Source of the DNA: VRUE01 sp036271315
GTDB lineage: Bacteria > Actinomycetota > Thermoleophilia > Solirubrobacterales > 70-9
Direction of reading: 5' to 3'
NCBI GenBank assembly: GCA_036271315.1
Contig: DATBAV010000005.1
Coordinates: forward strand, 23,249-87,248
Length of the DNA stretch: 64,000 nucleotides
Shown: positions 47,413 through 55,944 of the stretch, piece after piece
How the letters are laid out: each line of letters begins with the position of its first letter
Numbering within the stretch: position 1 is the first letter of the stretch
The notes under the pieces: model-generated
Databases searched by the model: none
The model's input: only the letters and a program-made list of their open reading frames with translations
What the model was told of the DNA's origin: nothing
Made by a program: the position numbers and the translations under genes

Positions 47413-48274
47413 CGCCCATCCTTCTTGGCTCGACTCCAAGCTCCTCCGCATCGGCCGTGCCGCGCTCGCTGGTCATGGAGACCTCCATCAGCTCGGCCTC
47501 CTCCCAGGTTGCAAACACGGCCTCGCCGAAAAGGGAGCGCATCGCAATCAGGCCCGAGCGGATGACGGGGAGGGGGACGTGGACCAGCCGCCGCGGCCGT
47601 CCGGCGATCTGGCTGACCAGGTCGGACATCTCGTCGTAGCTGAGCCTCTCAGGCCCAGCCAGCTCATAGCGCTGGCGCCCGTCCCGCTCCAGGGCGGCGA
47701 CCACGCAGCGGGCCGCGTCGTTTGCCCAGATCGGCTCGAAGCAGGCCCGACCCTCGCCCGAGACGGGCAGCACGGGCAGGAAGGAGAAGCGGCGCAGCAG
47801 CGTGACCCAGGGGTCCGAGCGGTCGTAGACGATCGAGGGAGCGAAGATCGTCGTCTCCAGCGACGAGGAGGCGATCGCCTGCTCGGCCAGCCACTTGGCG
47901 CGGAAGAAGCGCGTGCGCTGGGCCTCCGACGCGTTGAGGGCGCTGAAGAAGACGAAGCGCTTGACGCCGCTGCGCTCGGCGGCGCGCAGCAGGCGCACCG
48001 TCGCCAGGCCGTTCAGCTCCTCGATCCGGTGCGGTGGCTGGTCGCGGATGGTGGCTGCCAGGTGGACGACGGTGTCGACGCCGCGCAGGGCCTGGCGCAC
48101 CAGGTAGGGGTCCGACATCTCGCCGAGGTCGCCCAGGGCGATCTGCACATCGACCCGGTTCGGGCCCAGGCGCCGCGGCTCGCGCACCAGACAGCGCACG
48201 TCGTGGCCGCGCTCGAGCAGCAGCGGCAGCAGCCGCGATCCAACGCTTCCGGTTGCCCCTGTCAGCAGCAGCAT
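47393..48274 (-). CDS. NAD(P)-binding SDR-like protein (NmrA/NDUFA9-type)
   Basis: A 293-residue atypical SDR: LLLTGATGSVGSRLLPLLL, LVREPRRLG, VVHLAATIRDQP and FVFFSALNAS; the classical YxxxK is replaced by FFRAKWLAEQ (Lys kept). This group (NDUFA9-like, YwnB/NmrA) often acts as a redox-sensing or lipid/quinone-related oxidoreductase. Upstream member of a pair with the GH26-like gene and 12 bases after the subtilase stop on the same strand, so 50788-46318 may be one operon, although the products have no obvious link. Confidence 0.82.
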   Translation of the reverse strand: MLLLTGATGSVGSRLLPLLLERGHDVRCLVREPRRLGPNRVDVQIALGDLGEMSDPYLVRQALRGVDTVVHLAATIRDQPPHRIEELNGLATVRLLRAAERSGVKRFVFFSALNASEAQRTRFFRAKWLAEQAIASSSLETTIFAPSIVYDRSDPWVTLLRRFSFLPVLPVSGEGRACFEPIWANDAARCVVAALERDGRQRYELAGPERLSYDEMSDLVSQIAGRPRRLVHVPLPVIRSGLIAMRSLFGEAVFATWEEAELMEVSMTSERGTADAEELGVEPRRMGDVLEED

Positions 48275-48286
48275 CGCCGAGCGATG

Positions 48287-50788
48287 CTAGTGGTGGTGCT
48301 TCTTGGGCTTCGGCTTGGGACCGAGCGTGATATCGACCTTGCTCGACGAAAGTGAGCCAGGGGCCGGATTTGAGGACTTGACGACTAGCGGCGGCACGAC
48401 GTGGCCCTTCCTGGCCTTCGGCTTGCTCACGGCGCCCAACGTGCAGTGAGCGGCCGCGAGCTTGGCCTTCGCCTGGCCAAGGCTCTTGCCGGCCAAGGCC
48501 GGCACCTTGCAGGCCGGCTTCGACGGCTGCGCGGCGGCGGCGGGCGGGTTGGCCGCGCGGATCGCCGCTTCCGTTTTTTCCACGGTTCCCCGCGGTAGTT
48601 CTTCGACGATCGGCGTGACCTCGGTGTAGGCGATGGAATTCGAACACGCCGATTCGTTTGTCGCCGAAACAGTCGCGGTTGCCGAGAAGTGGGAGATTGA
48701 GTTGTCGAGAACGCCGACCGTGATGCCCGGCGATTCGAGCGCCGCGCCACTGCCTGTCGCTATCGGGCTGCCGGAGCACGTGGTGCCGCTGTAGATCCGG
48801 ATGGTTGACCCTGCCTCGGCGGTGCCGCGGATCTTCGGATTGTTGTCATTGGCCGGCGAGGCGGGAAGCGTTGATTCGAGCTGGGGCGCACTGGGTGGGA
48901 GCTTTTCCATCGCCCTCGCAACGTCGAGCCGCCCTCCGCTCGTTGTCTTGCCGGCCAACGATGGGATGGCGTCGACCCCGTCCAGCAGGGCGTCGCGCAC
49001 TTCGGTCACGGTTGCCGTCGGCTTCAAAGAGAAGAGCAGCCCGGCGGCGCCGGTCACGTGCGGCGCAGCCATCGAGGTGCCTTCGAGGAATTCGTATCCC
49101 GGAGGGGTCGAGAGTGGCGCGTAGCAGGTGAGCTTCAGGTCGTCGAGCCAGATCCCGTTGGCCGCCGTGGGAGAAGGACCGGCGTTGTAGCCAAAGCTGA
49201 CCTTCACCGAGTGGCCGCCTAGGCCCGTAATCGGCACGGTGTTGAACGGCGCCATTTCCGAACCGCTCGTACTTGTCGAGCTTGTGTTGGTAAACACCGG
49301 CGAGCCGTCGCTGAGGACTGAGTAAGAGAAGCTCGATCCGCTGTCGGCCCGGCGGAATCGCAGCCCGCTGAGCTTGCAGGAACCGGACCCAGTCGGGATG
49401 GGGATGCCGTTGGTGAGCGTCGACTGATGGACTGAGCTCGGGGCCGGTGCGGAGCCGGGAGAGTCGTTCATCCCAAACGAGGTCAATGGCCCGTCCCCAG
49501 CGGCTGCGAGGCCCATCCCCGTTCCAGCGGTGGTTTCCCATTTCGAAGAGAAGTCGTTCGCCTCGAAGTCGTCGATCGGTGTCGGCGTCAAGACGGGGAA
49601 AGTACTCAGCGTCTCGGTGCCCGGCGCCCCCAGGTCGACCGAGGATGCCCCCCAGTCGGAGAAGCCAGCCAGCTGGTCAGCCTGGTCGGTGGCGGCGACG
49701 CAGATCACGTTGTCGACCCCGCTTTTGCCTTCCGCAAGAGGGTCGTAGTTACATGGGTAATGCGGTTCGAAGTCGTTGTCGACACCGTCGTTGCCGGCCG
49801 AGATCACGAAGAGCGTCTGTGGATTGGCCGCGATCGCGTCTCTCTCCGGGGCGTTGAACGTCGTTCCCCCCAGAGACATGTTGGCTGCCCTCGCGCCCAT
49901 TTCGCCCGCGTAGTTGATCGCGGCTATCTGCGAGGAGAAGGGGCAGCGAGTTTCGTTTTCGCTCACAACGGAGTTGGCGCAGACTCGCAGCGGCATGATC
50001 CGAACGTTCTGGGCGACGCCGGTGATTCCGACCCCGTTGTTCCCCGCCGCGCCCATCGTCCCGGCGGTGTGCACCCCGTGCCCGCCCGAGATCAGGTTGT
50101 CGTCGGTCGGGTCGTTGTCGCTCGTCGGGGAATCCGCGCTGGCGCCGACGAAGTCGTATCCGTGAACATCGTCGACGAAGCCGTTGCCGTCGTCGTCGGT
50201 GCCGTTGCCGGCGATCTCGCCAGGATTGGTCCAGGCAACCGGGCCGAGGTCGGGGGAGTCAAAGCGGTAGCCGGAATCGAGGTCGGCGATCACCGTGGAG
50301 GGGGATCCGGTCGTACGGTCCCAGGCGAGCGGGGCGTTTACATCGGCTCCGGCAATGGCGCCGGAGAAACCGTCGATCCCGCTGCCGCTGTTGCTGAGCC
50401 CCCAAAGCTCTCCGAACAGGGGATCGTTTGGCACCGAATCCAGCGAGCTGTAGCCATCGCGCGATGCGGCCTGCACGGCTGGGTCGCTGCGCAGCGAATC
50501 TAGGACGTCACTGGCGCTCTGACCCGGATCGACTGCGAGCAACTGGAACAGGGGGTCGCCCAGGGGTCGCATCGAAGTAGCGTCGGCGTCTTGGCGCGCC
50601 GCGACCCGGTCACTACGGCTCGCGCCAGCGGCCCACTCGACGATGACTCGGCCAGGCGCAAAGGTCGTGACCGCCGTCGGAGCAGCGGCGCCAGAAGGTC
50701 TGGTCTCGCCTTCGGCCGCCCGTGCGGCCGGCGTGAAGAGCAGCAGCGTGAGCAGGGCACAGGCGATCGGCAGGCGCGGACGAGGCAT
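48287..50788 (-). CDS. Secreted subtilase (S8) with inserted beta domain and PASTA-like tail
   Basis: An 833-residue exported serine protease. Signal peptide residues 1-25; prodomain-like region to about 110; catalytic Asp171 (ADLDSG), His237 (GHGVHTAGT), oxyanion Asn333 (SAGND) and Ser572 (GTSMAAPHV). About 150 residues (roughly 402-556) are inserted between the APGTETLST strand and the Ser motif and read like a jelly-roll domain. After the protease come a bacterial Ig-like domain (about 635-730) and a PASTA-like domain (VPALAGKSLGQAKAKL) with a Lys/His-rich end. PASTA suggests cell-wall association. ATG 50788 is preferred over an upstream start, as it begins the signal peptide. Confidence 0.87.
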   Translation of the reverse strand: MPRPRLPIACALLTLLLFTPAARAAEGETRPSGAAAPTAVTTFAPGRVIVEWAAGASRSDRVAARQDADATSMRPLGDPLFQLLAVDPGQSASDVLDSLRSDPAVQAASRDGYSSLDSVPNDPLFGELWGLSNSGSGIDGFSGAIAGADVNAPLAWDRTTGSPSTVIADLDSGYRFDSPDLGPVAWTNPGEIAGNGTDDDGNGFVDDVHGYDFVGASADSPTSDNDPTDDNLISGGHGVHTAGTMGAAGNNGVGITGVAQNVRIMPLRVCANSVVSENETRCPFSSQIAAINYAGEMGARAANMSLGGTTFNAPERDAIAANPQTLFVISAGNDGVDNDFEPHYPCNYDPLAEGKSGVDNVICVAATDQADQLAGFSDWGASSVDLGAPGTETLSTFPVLTPTPIDDFEANDFSSKWETTAGTGMGLAAAGDGPLTSFGMNDSPGSAPAPSSVHQSTLTNGIPIPTGSGSCKLSGLRFRRADSGSSFSYSVLSDGSPVFTNTSSTSTSGSEMAPFNTVPITGLGGHSVKVSFGYNAGPSPTAANGIWLDDLKLTCYAPLSTPPGYEFLEGTSMAAPHVTGAAGLLFSLKPTATVTEVRDALLDGVDAIPSLAGKTTSGGRLDVARAMEKLPPSAPQLESTLPASPANDNNPKIRGTAEAGSTIRIYSGTTCSGSPIATGSGAALESPGITVGVLDNSISHFSATATVSATNESACSNSIAYTEVTPIVEELPRGTVEKTEAAIRAANPPAAAAQPSKPACKVPALAGKSLGQAKAKLAAAHCTLGAVSKPKARKGHVVPPLVVKSSNPAPGSLSSSKVDITLGPKPKPKKHHH

Positions 50789-50953
50789 CTGGCCACGATA
50801 TCTGGCCCGCACGCACGATTCGAGCTGCTAACCGAATTTCGCCTGCCGATCGCGTTCCGGGCGCCCGATCCCTAAAATGTGCGTCCGCGCTTTGGTGGGG
50901 GCCCAGGAGCCTCCGGCGGCACCCGAAACGACGAACCAGGAGATAAGCCTCGA

Positions 50954-51226
50954 ATGACCTACGTCATCGCCGAGCCTTGCATCGGCCAGAAGGACAACTC
51001 GTGTGTCGAGGTCTGTCCCGTCGACTGCATTCATCCGACGCCGGACGAGCCCGACTACGACTCGGTTGAGATGCTCTACATCGACCCGGACGAGTGCATC
51101 GACTGCGACGCTTGCGTCGAGGCCTGTCCGGTGGACGCTTGCTTCGCCGAGGATCAGCTTCCGGCCGAGTGGGCAAAGTACGCCGAGATCAACGCCAACT
51201 ACTACAAGAGCAAGGCCAGCGCCTAG
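50954..51226 (+). CDS. fdxA: 7Fe ferredoxin
   Basis: A 90-residue ferredoxin. The N-terminal cluster ligands are spaced CIGQKDNSCVEVCPVDC (the C-x7-C spacing of a [3Fe-4S] site), then CIDCDACVEACPVDAC supplies the [4Fe-4S] site. This is the actinobacterial FdxA/FdxC type, an electron donor for cytochromes P450 and oxidoreductases. ATG 50954 with AGGAG upstream. Monocistronic; followed by a strong hairpin. Confidence 0.93.
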   Translation: MTYVIAEPCIGQKDNSCVEVCPVDCIHPTPDEPDYDSVEMLYIDPDECIDCDACVEACPVDACFAEDQLPAEWAKYAEINANYYKSKASA

Positions 51227-51235
51227 CAGCTTGAT

Positions 51236-51276
51236 CGCCGTTATTTAGGTACTTACTGCGTACCTAGATAACGGCG
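51236..51276. terminator. 17-bp stem-loop after ferredoxin gene
   Basis: Arms 51236-51252 and 51260-51276 pair over 17 positions (one G-T) with a 7-nt loop, 9 bases after the ferredoxin stop. An A/T-rich stretch (AATTATTTAA) follows. Best read as a transcription terminator, though the AT-rich inner half could also be an operator. Confidence 0.7.
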
Positions 51277-51550
51277 AATTATTTAACACTGATTGGTGTA
51301 TAGGTTCGTGGCCACTTTGCAGTAAAACCGCAGTGGGCGTTGTCATCCGTGTCCACTCTCGTCGCAGTGCACCATTTTTAACCTTTAACATCGTTAGTGC
51401 GTCGGGTGACCCGCTAGGTCGTCAGCATGAGGCTTCCTAGCATTTGGGGACTCGATGCTTGCTCGATGGACTGGGAGGGCGGTGCTGTAATGGCCGCCCT
51501 CCTAGCTGTCACATTTGAGTTGATGTAGCCCACCAGCAGCGACCTCGCGC
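51277..51550. other. AT-richer intergenic stretch without a confident gene
   Basis: Noticeably less GC-rich than its surroundings. It contains a second hairpin, GGAGGGCGG (51474-51482) with CCGCCCTCC (51494-51502), and a 33-codon open frame from ATG 51427 to TAG 51526-51528 with only a weak Shine-Dalgarno and no recognisable product. A TTTTTAACC/TTTAACA run near 51372-51390 could be promoter-like. A small RNA or decayed gene is possible; nothing here is firm. Confidence 0.3.
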
Positions 51551-52174
51551 CTACGACTCGCTCGTGGCCAGTCGCTCCCCGGGCGGGCGGCCGGAGCGGC
51601 TGCGCTCGAAGCTCATCGCCGCCACCACGGTCGAGGTTCCGGATTGCTCGGTCTCGAGCAGACGGGCGGCGCTCTTCGCCTCGATCTCCTCGACCCGTGC
51701 GTAGGACCCGGCCATCTCGTCGGCCACTTCGCGCCGACCTTGCTCGTCAAGGTTGACCGAGCGCCAGCTCATCCAGATGTCCTCGTCAGAATCCATTTTG
51801 CCGGCGCGCAACGCGGCCAGGCCCTCGGCCATGATCGCCTGCAGGATCAGGGCGGCGAACTCACGTTTCGTCTCGGCCGGCAGCCGTCGCGCTTCCTCAT
51901 CGCTGATGAACGGCCGCGCGATCGCGCGGTAGAAGTGCTCGGTCGCGCCGCGCCGCTGCTCGGTGCCGACGAATTCGATGCAGCCGGAGTCGAACAGTTC
52001 TTTGACGTGGTGGCCTACCTTGCTGACCCCCTCACCGATGATTTTGGCGATTTCGTTGGGGCTGGCCGTGCCTTCGTTGAGGATCGCGAGGGCGTCGATC
52101 CTGATCCGGTGACCGACGGCGTAGGCCACCGCCTCGTCAATGCTTCTCCTCTGCCCCTTTGCGGTCGTCGCCAA
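51551..52174 (-). CDS. Winged-helix (ArsR-like) transcriptional regulator
   Basis: A 207-residue regulator. Residues 15-80 form a winged helix: HRIRIDALAILNEGTASPNEIAKIIG, then VSKVGHHVKELFDSGCIEFV as recognition helix and wing. The remaining 120 residues are mostly helical (ETKREFAALILQAIMAEGL; EMAGSYARVEEIEAKSAARL) and may be the effector or dimer domain. TTG 52174 is the start, since GGAGG lies seven bases upstream; a TTG at 52192 lacks a site. It faces a 19-codon micro-ORF across 168 bases containing direct and inverted repeats. Ligand unknown. Confidence 0.8.
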   Translation of the reverse strand: MATTAKGQRRSIDEAVAYAVGHRIRIDALAILNEGTASPNEIAKIIGEGVSKVGHHVKELFDSGCIEFVGTEQRRGATEHFYRAIARPFISDEEARRLPAETKREFAALILQAIMAEGLAALRAGKMDSDEDIWMSWRSVNLDEQGRREVADEMAGSYARVEEIEAKSAARLLETEQSGTSTVVAAMSFERSRSGRPPGERLATSES

Positions 52175-52247
52175 GGCTGATCCTCCAGTCAAGAGCTATC
52201 TCATTGGTAAGGCGGGCCGGAGGATAAGCAAGTTCTCTGATTGGAGA

Positions 52248-52293
52248 CAGCGACACTCAGCGACACTTCAATACTTAATCTTTTCTTAGTATT
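52248..52293. promoter_or_regulatory. Direct repeats and inverted repeat in divergent promoter
   Basis: CAGCGACACT occurs twice in tandem (52248-52257, 52258-52267), followed by AATACT (52270-52275) and AGTATT (52288-52293) as an inverted repeat over an AT-rich centre. It lies between the winged-helix regulator and the micro-ORF, the place for an operator controlling either or both. Confidence 0.5.
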
Positions 52294-52342
52294 GCCCCAA
52301 TCCCGGTCAGACGGGCAGGAGATGGAAGGGAGGTGAGCTGGG

Positions 52343-52402
52343 ATGAGGATCACCACGGTGAGCGCGGTGTTGCCGAGCGTGCACGTCTTCAAGCACAACT
52401 AG
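52343..52402 (+). CDS. Micro-ORF, 19-residue peptide
   Basis: ATG 52343 to TAG 52402 encodes MRITTVSAVLPSVHVFKHN. A near-perfect Shine-Dalgarno (GGGAGGTGAG) ends five bases before the ATG, and a promoter-like AT-rich region precedes it. The peptide is hydrophobic in the middle with a basic/amide end and has no cysteine. It is divergent to a winged-helix regulator and ends 7 bases from the convergent mrp stop. It could be a leader peptide, a signalling peptide or a precursor of a modified peptide; no family is recognised. Confidence 0.45.
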   Translation: MRITTVSAVLPSVHVFKHN

Positions 52403-52409
52403 GCGCCAG

Positions 52410-53567
52410 CTACTGGACGACGGGAAGCGGCGTGCCGCTGACCGGCGGCGGTTCAGCTGCTGCCGGGGCCGCTTGCAAGACCGGCAGCTCTTGTGGCGTG
52501 GCCGCGACGATGCCGCGCGCGGTCTGACGAATTGCCTGCGCCGCGGGAGAGTCGGGCTCTGCCGTGACCAGCGGCGAGCCGCTGTCAGCGTGTTCGCGCA
52601 GGGGCTCGGAGAGGGGCACCTTGCCGAGCAGGGGAATGTCGAGTTCGTCGGCGAGTAGCTGTCCTCCGCCCTCGCCGAAGATCGTGAAGCGCTCGCCGTC
52701 GGGCGTCGTGAAGCCGGACATGTTCTCGATCGCGCCGAGCAGCTCGAGATCGAACTTGGCCGCCATGTCGGCGGCCCGTTTGGCCACGGTCTGCGCGGCG
52801 GGCTGGGGCGTCGTGACGATCACGAACTTAGCCTGCGGCAGCAGCTGGGCCAGGGTCATCGAGACGTCGCCGGTCCCCGGTGGCAGGTCGAGCAGCAGGT
52901 ACTCCAGCTCTCCCCAGGCAACGTCCTCGAGGAACTGCTGGATCGCCTTGTGCAGCATCGGGCCGCGCCAAACGACGGCTGAGTTCTCCTCGACGAAGAA
53001 GCCGATCGACATCACCTTGACGCCACCCGGCGATTCGAGCGGCAGGATTTTGCGCTCGCCGTTGACCTCGGGCTTGTTGTTGACCCCGAGCATGCGCGGC
53101 ATCGAGTAGCCGTAGACGTCGCAGTCGAGGGCTCCGGACGGGTGCCCTTCGGCGGTCAGCGCGGCGGCCAGGTTGGCGGTCATCGTCGACTTGCCGACAC
53201 CGCCCTTGCCGGAGGCGACGCAGATCACGTTTTTCACCTGGGCGAGGGCGCCGGCGGGCAGCTTGCCGCGGCCGAGCGTCTGCTGTAGGGACGATTTCTC
53301 CTCATCGGAGAGAACGTCGAAGCCAACCGCGACCTCCGTCACCCCGTCCAGCTCGGAGACCTGCTTGGCGACGGCCTGTTCGAAGTGGGAGCGGATCGGG
53401 CAACCCGCAGTCGTGAGCGAGACGACTACCTCGACCCGGCCTCCCTCGCGGACCTCGATCGAGCGCACCATCCCCAGCTCGACGATCGAGCGGCGAAGCT
53501 CGGGGTCGATTACGGCTCGCAGCTTCTCGGTTATCTGATCCTGCGTCGGAAGTGACATTGGGGCCAT
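52410..53567 (-). CDS. mrp: Mrp/NBP35-type P-loop ATPase (iron-sulfur carrier family)
   Basis: A 385-residue protein. N-terminal MIP18/DUF59 domain (residues 8-95, with TTAGCPIRSHFE) and ParA/MinD-like ATPase with the deviant Walker A SGKGGVGKSTMTANLA, DCDVYGYSMPRMLG and LLLDLPPGTGDVSMTL. The family loads or carries Fe-S clusters. The usual CxxC before the IFGxGGG motif is absent: the segment reads GFTTPDGERFTIFGEGGG. ATG 53567 is listed; ATG 53558 is equally possible. Pro/Ala-rich C-terminal tail. Confidence 0.9.
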   Translation of the reverse strand: MAPMSLPTQDQITEKLRAVIDPELRRSIVELGMVRSIEVREGGRVEVVVSLTTAGCPIRSHFEQAVAKQVSELDGVTEVAVGFDVLSDEEKSSLQQTLGRGKLPAGALAQVKNVICVASGKGGVGKSTMTANLAAALTAEGHPSGALDCDVYGYSMPRMLGVNNKPEVNGERKILPLESPGGVKVMSIGFFVEENSAVVWRGPMLHKAIQQFLEDVAWGELEYLLLDLPPGTGDVSMTLAQLLPQAKFVIVTTPQPAAQTVAKRAADMAAKFDLELLGAIENMSGFTTPDGERFTIFGEGGGQLLADELDIPLLGKVPLSEPLREHADSGSPLVTAEPDSPAAQAIRQTARGIVAATPQELPVLQAAPAAAEPPPVSGTPLPVVQ

Positions 53568-53674
53568 TCTCGCAAAGGCGCCGAGGCGGCAGCCCCAGGG
53601 TGCTCGCCGCAGGGGGAGAGAACCGGCCGCTGCCGGCTTAGCCCCCGCACATGTCGTCGAGCGAAGGAGGGGTT

Positions 53675-55933
53675 ATGTCGGGCACTCGGGGCGGGATCGG
53701 CCGCATCGTCGCAATGGGAGTCGCGCTGGCGCTTGCCTTGCTGCTGCTGGTTGTCAAGGAGGCCACCGCGGGCAAGTACTCGGTTGCCCAGTGCGGCTGG
53801 TACGTCGGCGCCGACGCGAACTGGGCCGACAGCACCGGCGGGGCGAAGTTCCGTTCCGACGGCTGGTGCGTGCCACCGGTCGGACAGGATCCCTTCGACG
53901 GGGCGCACTTGAAGAGCTTCACTCGCGACGGGCAGGCGACGGTGTCGGGGACGCGTTACGCCCGCTGGCGCTGGGACGCTCCGCCGGGGACCGGGATATC
54001 CCAGGTGCGGGGAACTTGGTGGCACACGCTCCACGACGGCATCGAGCAGCGGCTCGGCATGGCCAACTGGAGTGGCGGCTTCGATGTCTTCGCGGCCGCG
54101 GGGAGTACCGACACCACGCCCCGAGAGTTCGTTGCAGGCTTCAATCCGGCCCAACCGGCGTTCGAGGATCGCCTGCTCTGCGCCAAGGCCGAAAGCAAGT
54201 GGTGCAGCCTCGAACCCGGTTCGTGGTCGGCGATCCGGGCGTTGACGATCACGGTTCAGGACGATCAGCCACCCGCCGCCGGCATCGGCGGGGAAATCAC
54301 TGCTGGCGGATGGCGCCGCGGCACCCAGAACGTTGGCTTCGCCGGCAGCGATGTCGGCGGCGGCGTTCGCTTCGGCGAAACCGCGGTCGACGGTGCACGC
54401 GTGAACCTGACCGAGTACGGCTGCGCCAAGGTCTCAATCGGCGGCGAATGGCGAGCCACGCAGATGCGCCCCTGCAGCCTCGGCGTCTCCGGCAGCGCGG
54501 CGATCGACACCACCCGCTTCAGCGATGGTCCGCACAGCATCCACCACTGCGCAATCGACTTTGCCGCCAACCCTGCCTGCACCCCGGACCAGACGTTCTT
54601 GGTCGACAACAACCCGCCAGCGCATCCACGCGACATCGCCCTCGCGGGCGGCGATGCCTGGCGACGCAGCAACGACTTCGATCTCGCCTGGGTCAATCCC
54701 GACCAGGGCCCGGCGAGTCCGATCGGCGGCGCCACCTGGCGCATCACCGGACCGGCCGGCTATGACAGCGGCGCGAAGTTCGTACCGGGCCACCAGTTGG
54801 GCGCCCTGCAGAACCTCTTTGTGCCCCGCGCAGGCACTTACTCGCTCAGCGTCTGGCTGCGCGATGAGGCCGGCAATGAAACTGCATCCTCGGCGGCATC
54901 GCTGCCGCTGCGGTTCGACGACGTGCCCCCAGGCGTCGCCTTCGAGCCCGCTGCCGCCGGGGATGCGGCCGCGTCCCAGATCCGCGCCGAAATCAGCGAC
55001 GCGCATTCCGGTCCCGCCGGCGGGGAGATCCACTACCGTCGCCTCGACAGCCAGCAGTGGACCGAGCTGCCGGCGAAATTCCAGCGTGGCGCGGCGGAGA
55101 AGGCGGAGCTGCTGGCACAACTGCCCAGCGACCTGGGTCCCGGCACCTACGTCTTTCGCGCCGATGCGACCGACGCCGCCGGCAACGCCGCGACGACGAC
55201 CCGCCGCAGCGACGGCACGGAGATGACCGTGCGCAAGGTCGCCGGCGACCCGATCGCCGCGGTCAAACGGGCCGAGCCGGTCCGGGGCAAGGCGCGCGTC
55301 TACGCCCGCCTCCGCTGGCGCGGGCACAGCGGCACCGAGCTGACGGTGCCGTTCAGGGCTGCGGCGAAACTGAGCGGCCGGCTGGTGGACAGCGATGGGG
55401 CCGGCCTTGCCGGAAGAACCCTGCGCGTCACCGCTCGCCCCTCGCTCGGGGCTCTCGGCCAGACGCGGGTGGAGCCGGTGCTGACCGGCCCGCATGGTGG
55501 ATTTCAGCTGCGACTCCCGGTTGGCACCTCGCGCCGGATCGCCATCGCATTCCCCGGCGACGCTCACCTCGATGCGGCCGAGCGGAGCCCACTGACTCTG
55601 CGCGTGCGCAGTGGGGTCGAGCTGAAGCTCACGCCGTCGCGGCTGCAGACCGGCGAGGCCGCTCACTTCAGCGGCAGCGTCCGTGGTCTCGGCGCGCCGC
55701 TGCCGCGGCGGGGCAAGCTGGTCTCAATCCAGTACTACGAGTCGGCAGCGCGGCACTGGCGGCCTGTCCTGGTGACGCGCACCGATCACACCGGCCACTT
55801 TCACGCCAGCTATCGGTTTCGCTACATCAGCGGCTCCGCCCGGATCAGGATCCGCGCGACCGTGCTGCCCGAGGAGCGCTGGCCATATGCGCCCGGTTCC
55901 TCACGCCCGCTTGTCCTGCGCGTAACCGGGTAG
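53675..55933 (+). CDS. Large secreted protein with Ig-like/beta-sandwich domains
   Basis: A 752-residue exported protein. Signal anchor residues 15-35 (VALALALLLLVVKEATA); an N-terminal cysteine-containing beta domain (about 40-210); then a series of Ig-like or fibronectin-like modules, visible through repeated DDxPPxxxF junctions and LRDEAGNETASS / DATDAAGNAATTT strand patterns; and C-terminal carboxypeptidase-regulatory-like modules (DSDGAGLAGRTLRV; GPHGGFQLRLPVG). No catalytic motif is seen. Such proteins are typical of the extracellular repertoire of this bacterial group. ATG 53675 with AGGAGGGG upstream. Confidence 0.78.
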   Translation: MSGTRGGIGRIVAMGVALALALLLLVVKEATAGKYSVAQCGWYVGADANWADSTGGAKFRSDGWCVPPVGQDPFDGAHLKSFTRDGQATVSGTRYARWRWDAPPGTGISQVRGTWWHTLHDGIEQRLGMANWSGGFDVFAAAGSTDTTPREFVAGFNPAQPAFEDRLLCAKAESKWCSLEPGSWSAIRALTITVQDDQPPAAGIGGEITAGGWRRGTQNVGFAGSDVGGGVRFGETAVDGARVNLTEYGCAKVSIGGEWRATQMRPCSLGVSGSAAIDTTRFSDGPHSIHHCAIDFAANPACTPDQTFLVDNNPPAHPRDIALAGGDAWRRSNDFDLAWVNPDQGPASPIGGATWRITGPAGYDSGAKFVPGHQLGALQNLFVPRAGTYSLSVWLRDEAGNETASSAASLPLRFDDVPPGVAFEPAAAGDAAASQIRAEISDAHSGPAGGEIHYRRLDSQQWTELPAKFQRGAAEKAELLAQLPSDLGPGTYVFRADATDAAGNAATTTRRSDGTEMTVRKVAGDPIAAVKRAEPVRGKARVYARLRWRGHSGTELTVPFRAAAKLSGRLVDSDGAGLAGRTLRVTARPSLGALGQTRVEPVLTGPHGGFQLRLPVGTSRRIAIAFPGDAHLDAAERSPLTLRVRSGVELKLTPSRLQTGEAAHFSGSVRGLGAPLPRRGKLVSIQYYESAARHWRPVLVTRTDHTGHFHASYRFRYISGSARIRIRATVLPEERWPYAPGSSRPLVLRVTG

Positions 55934-55944
55934 GGTGATGGCCG

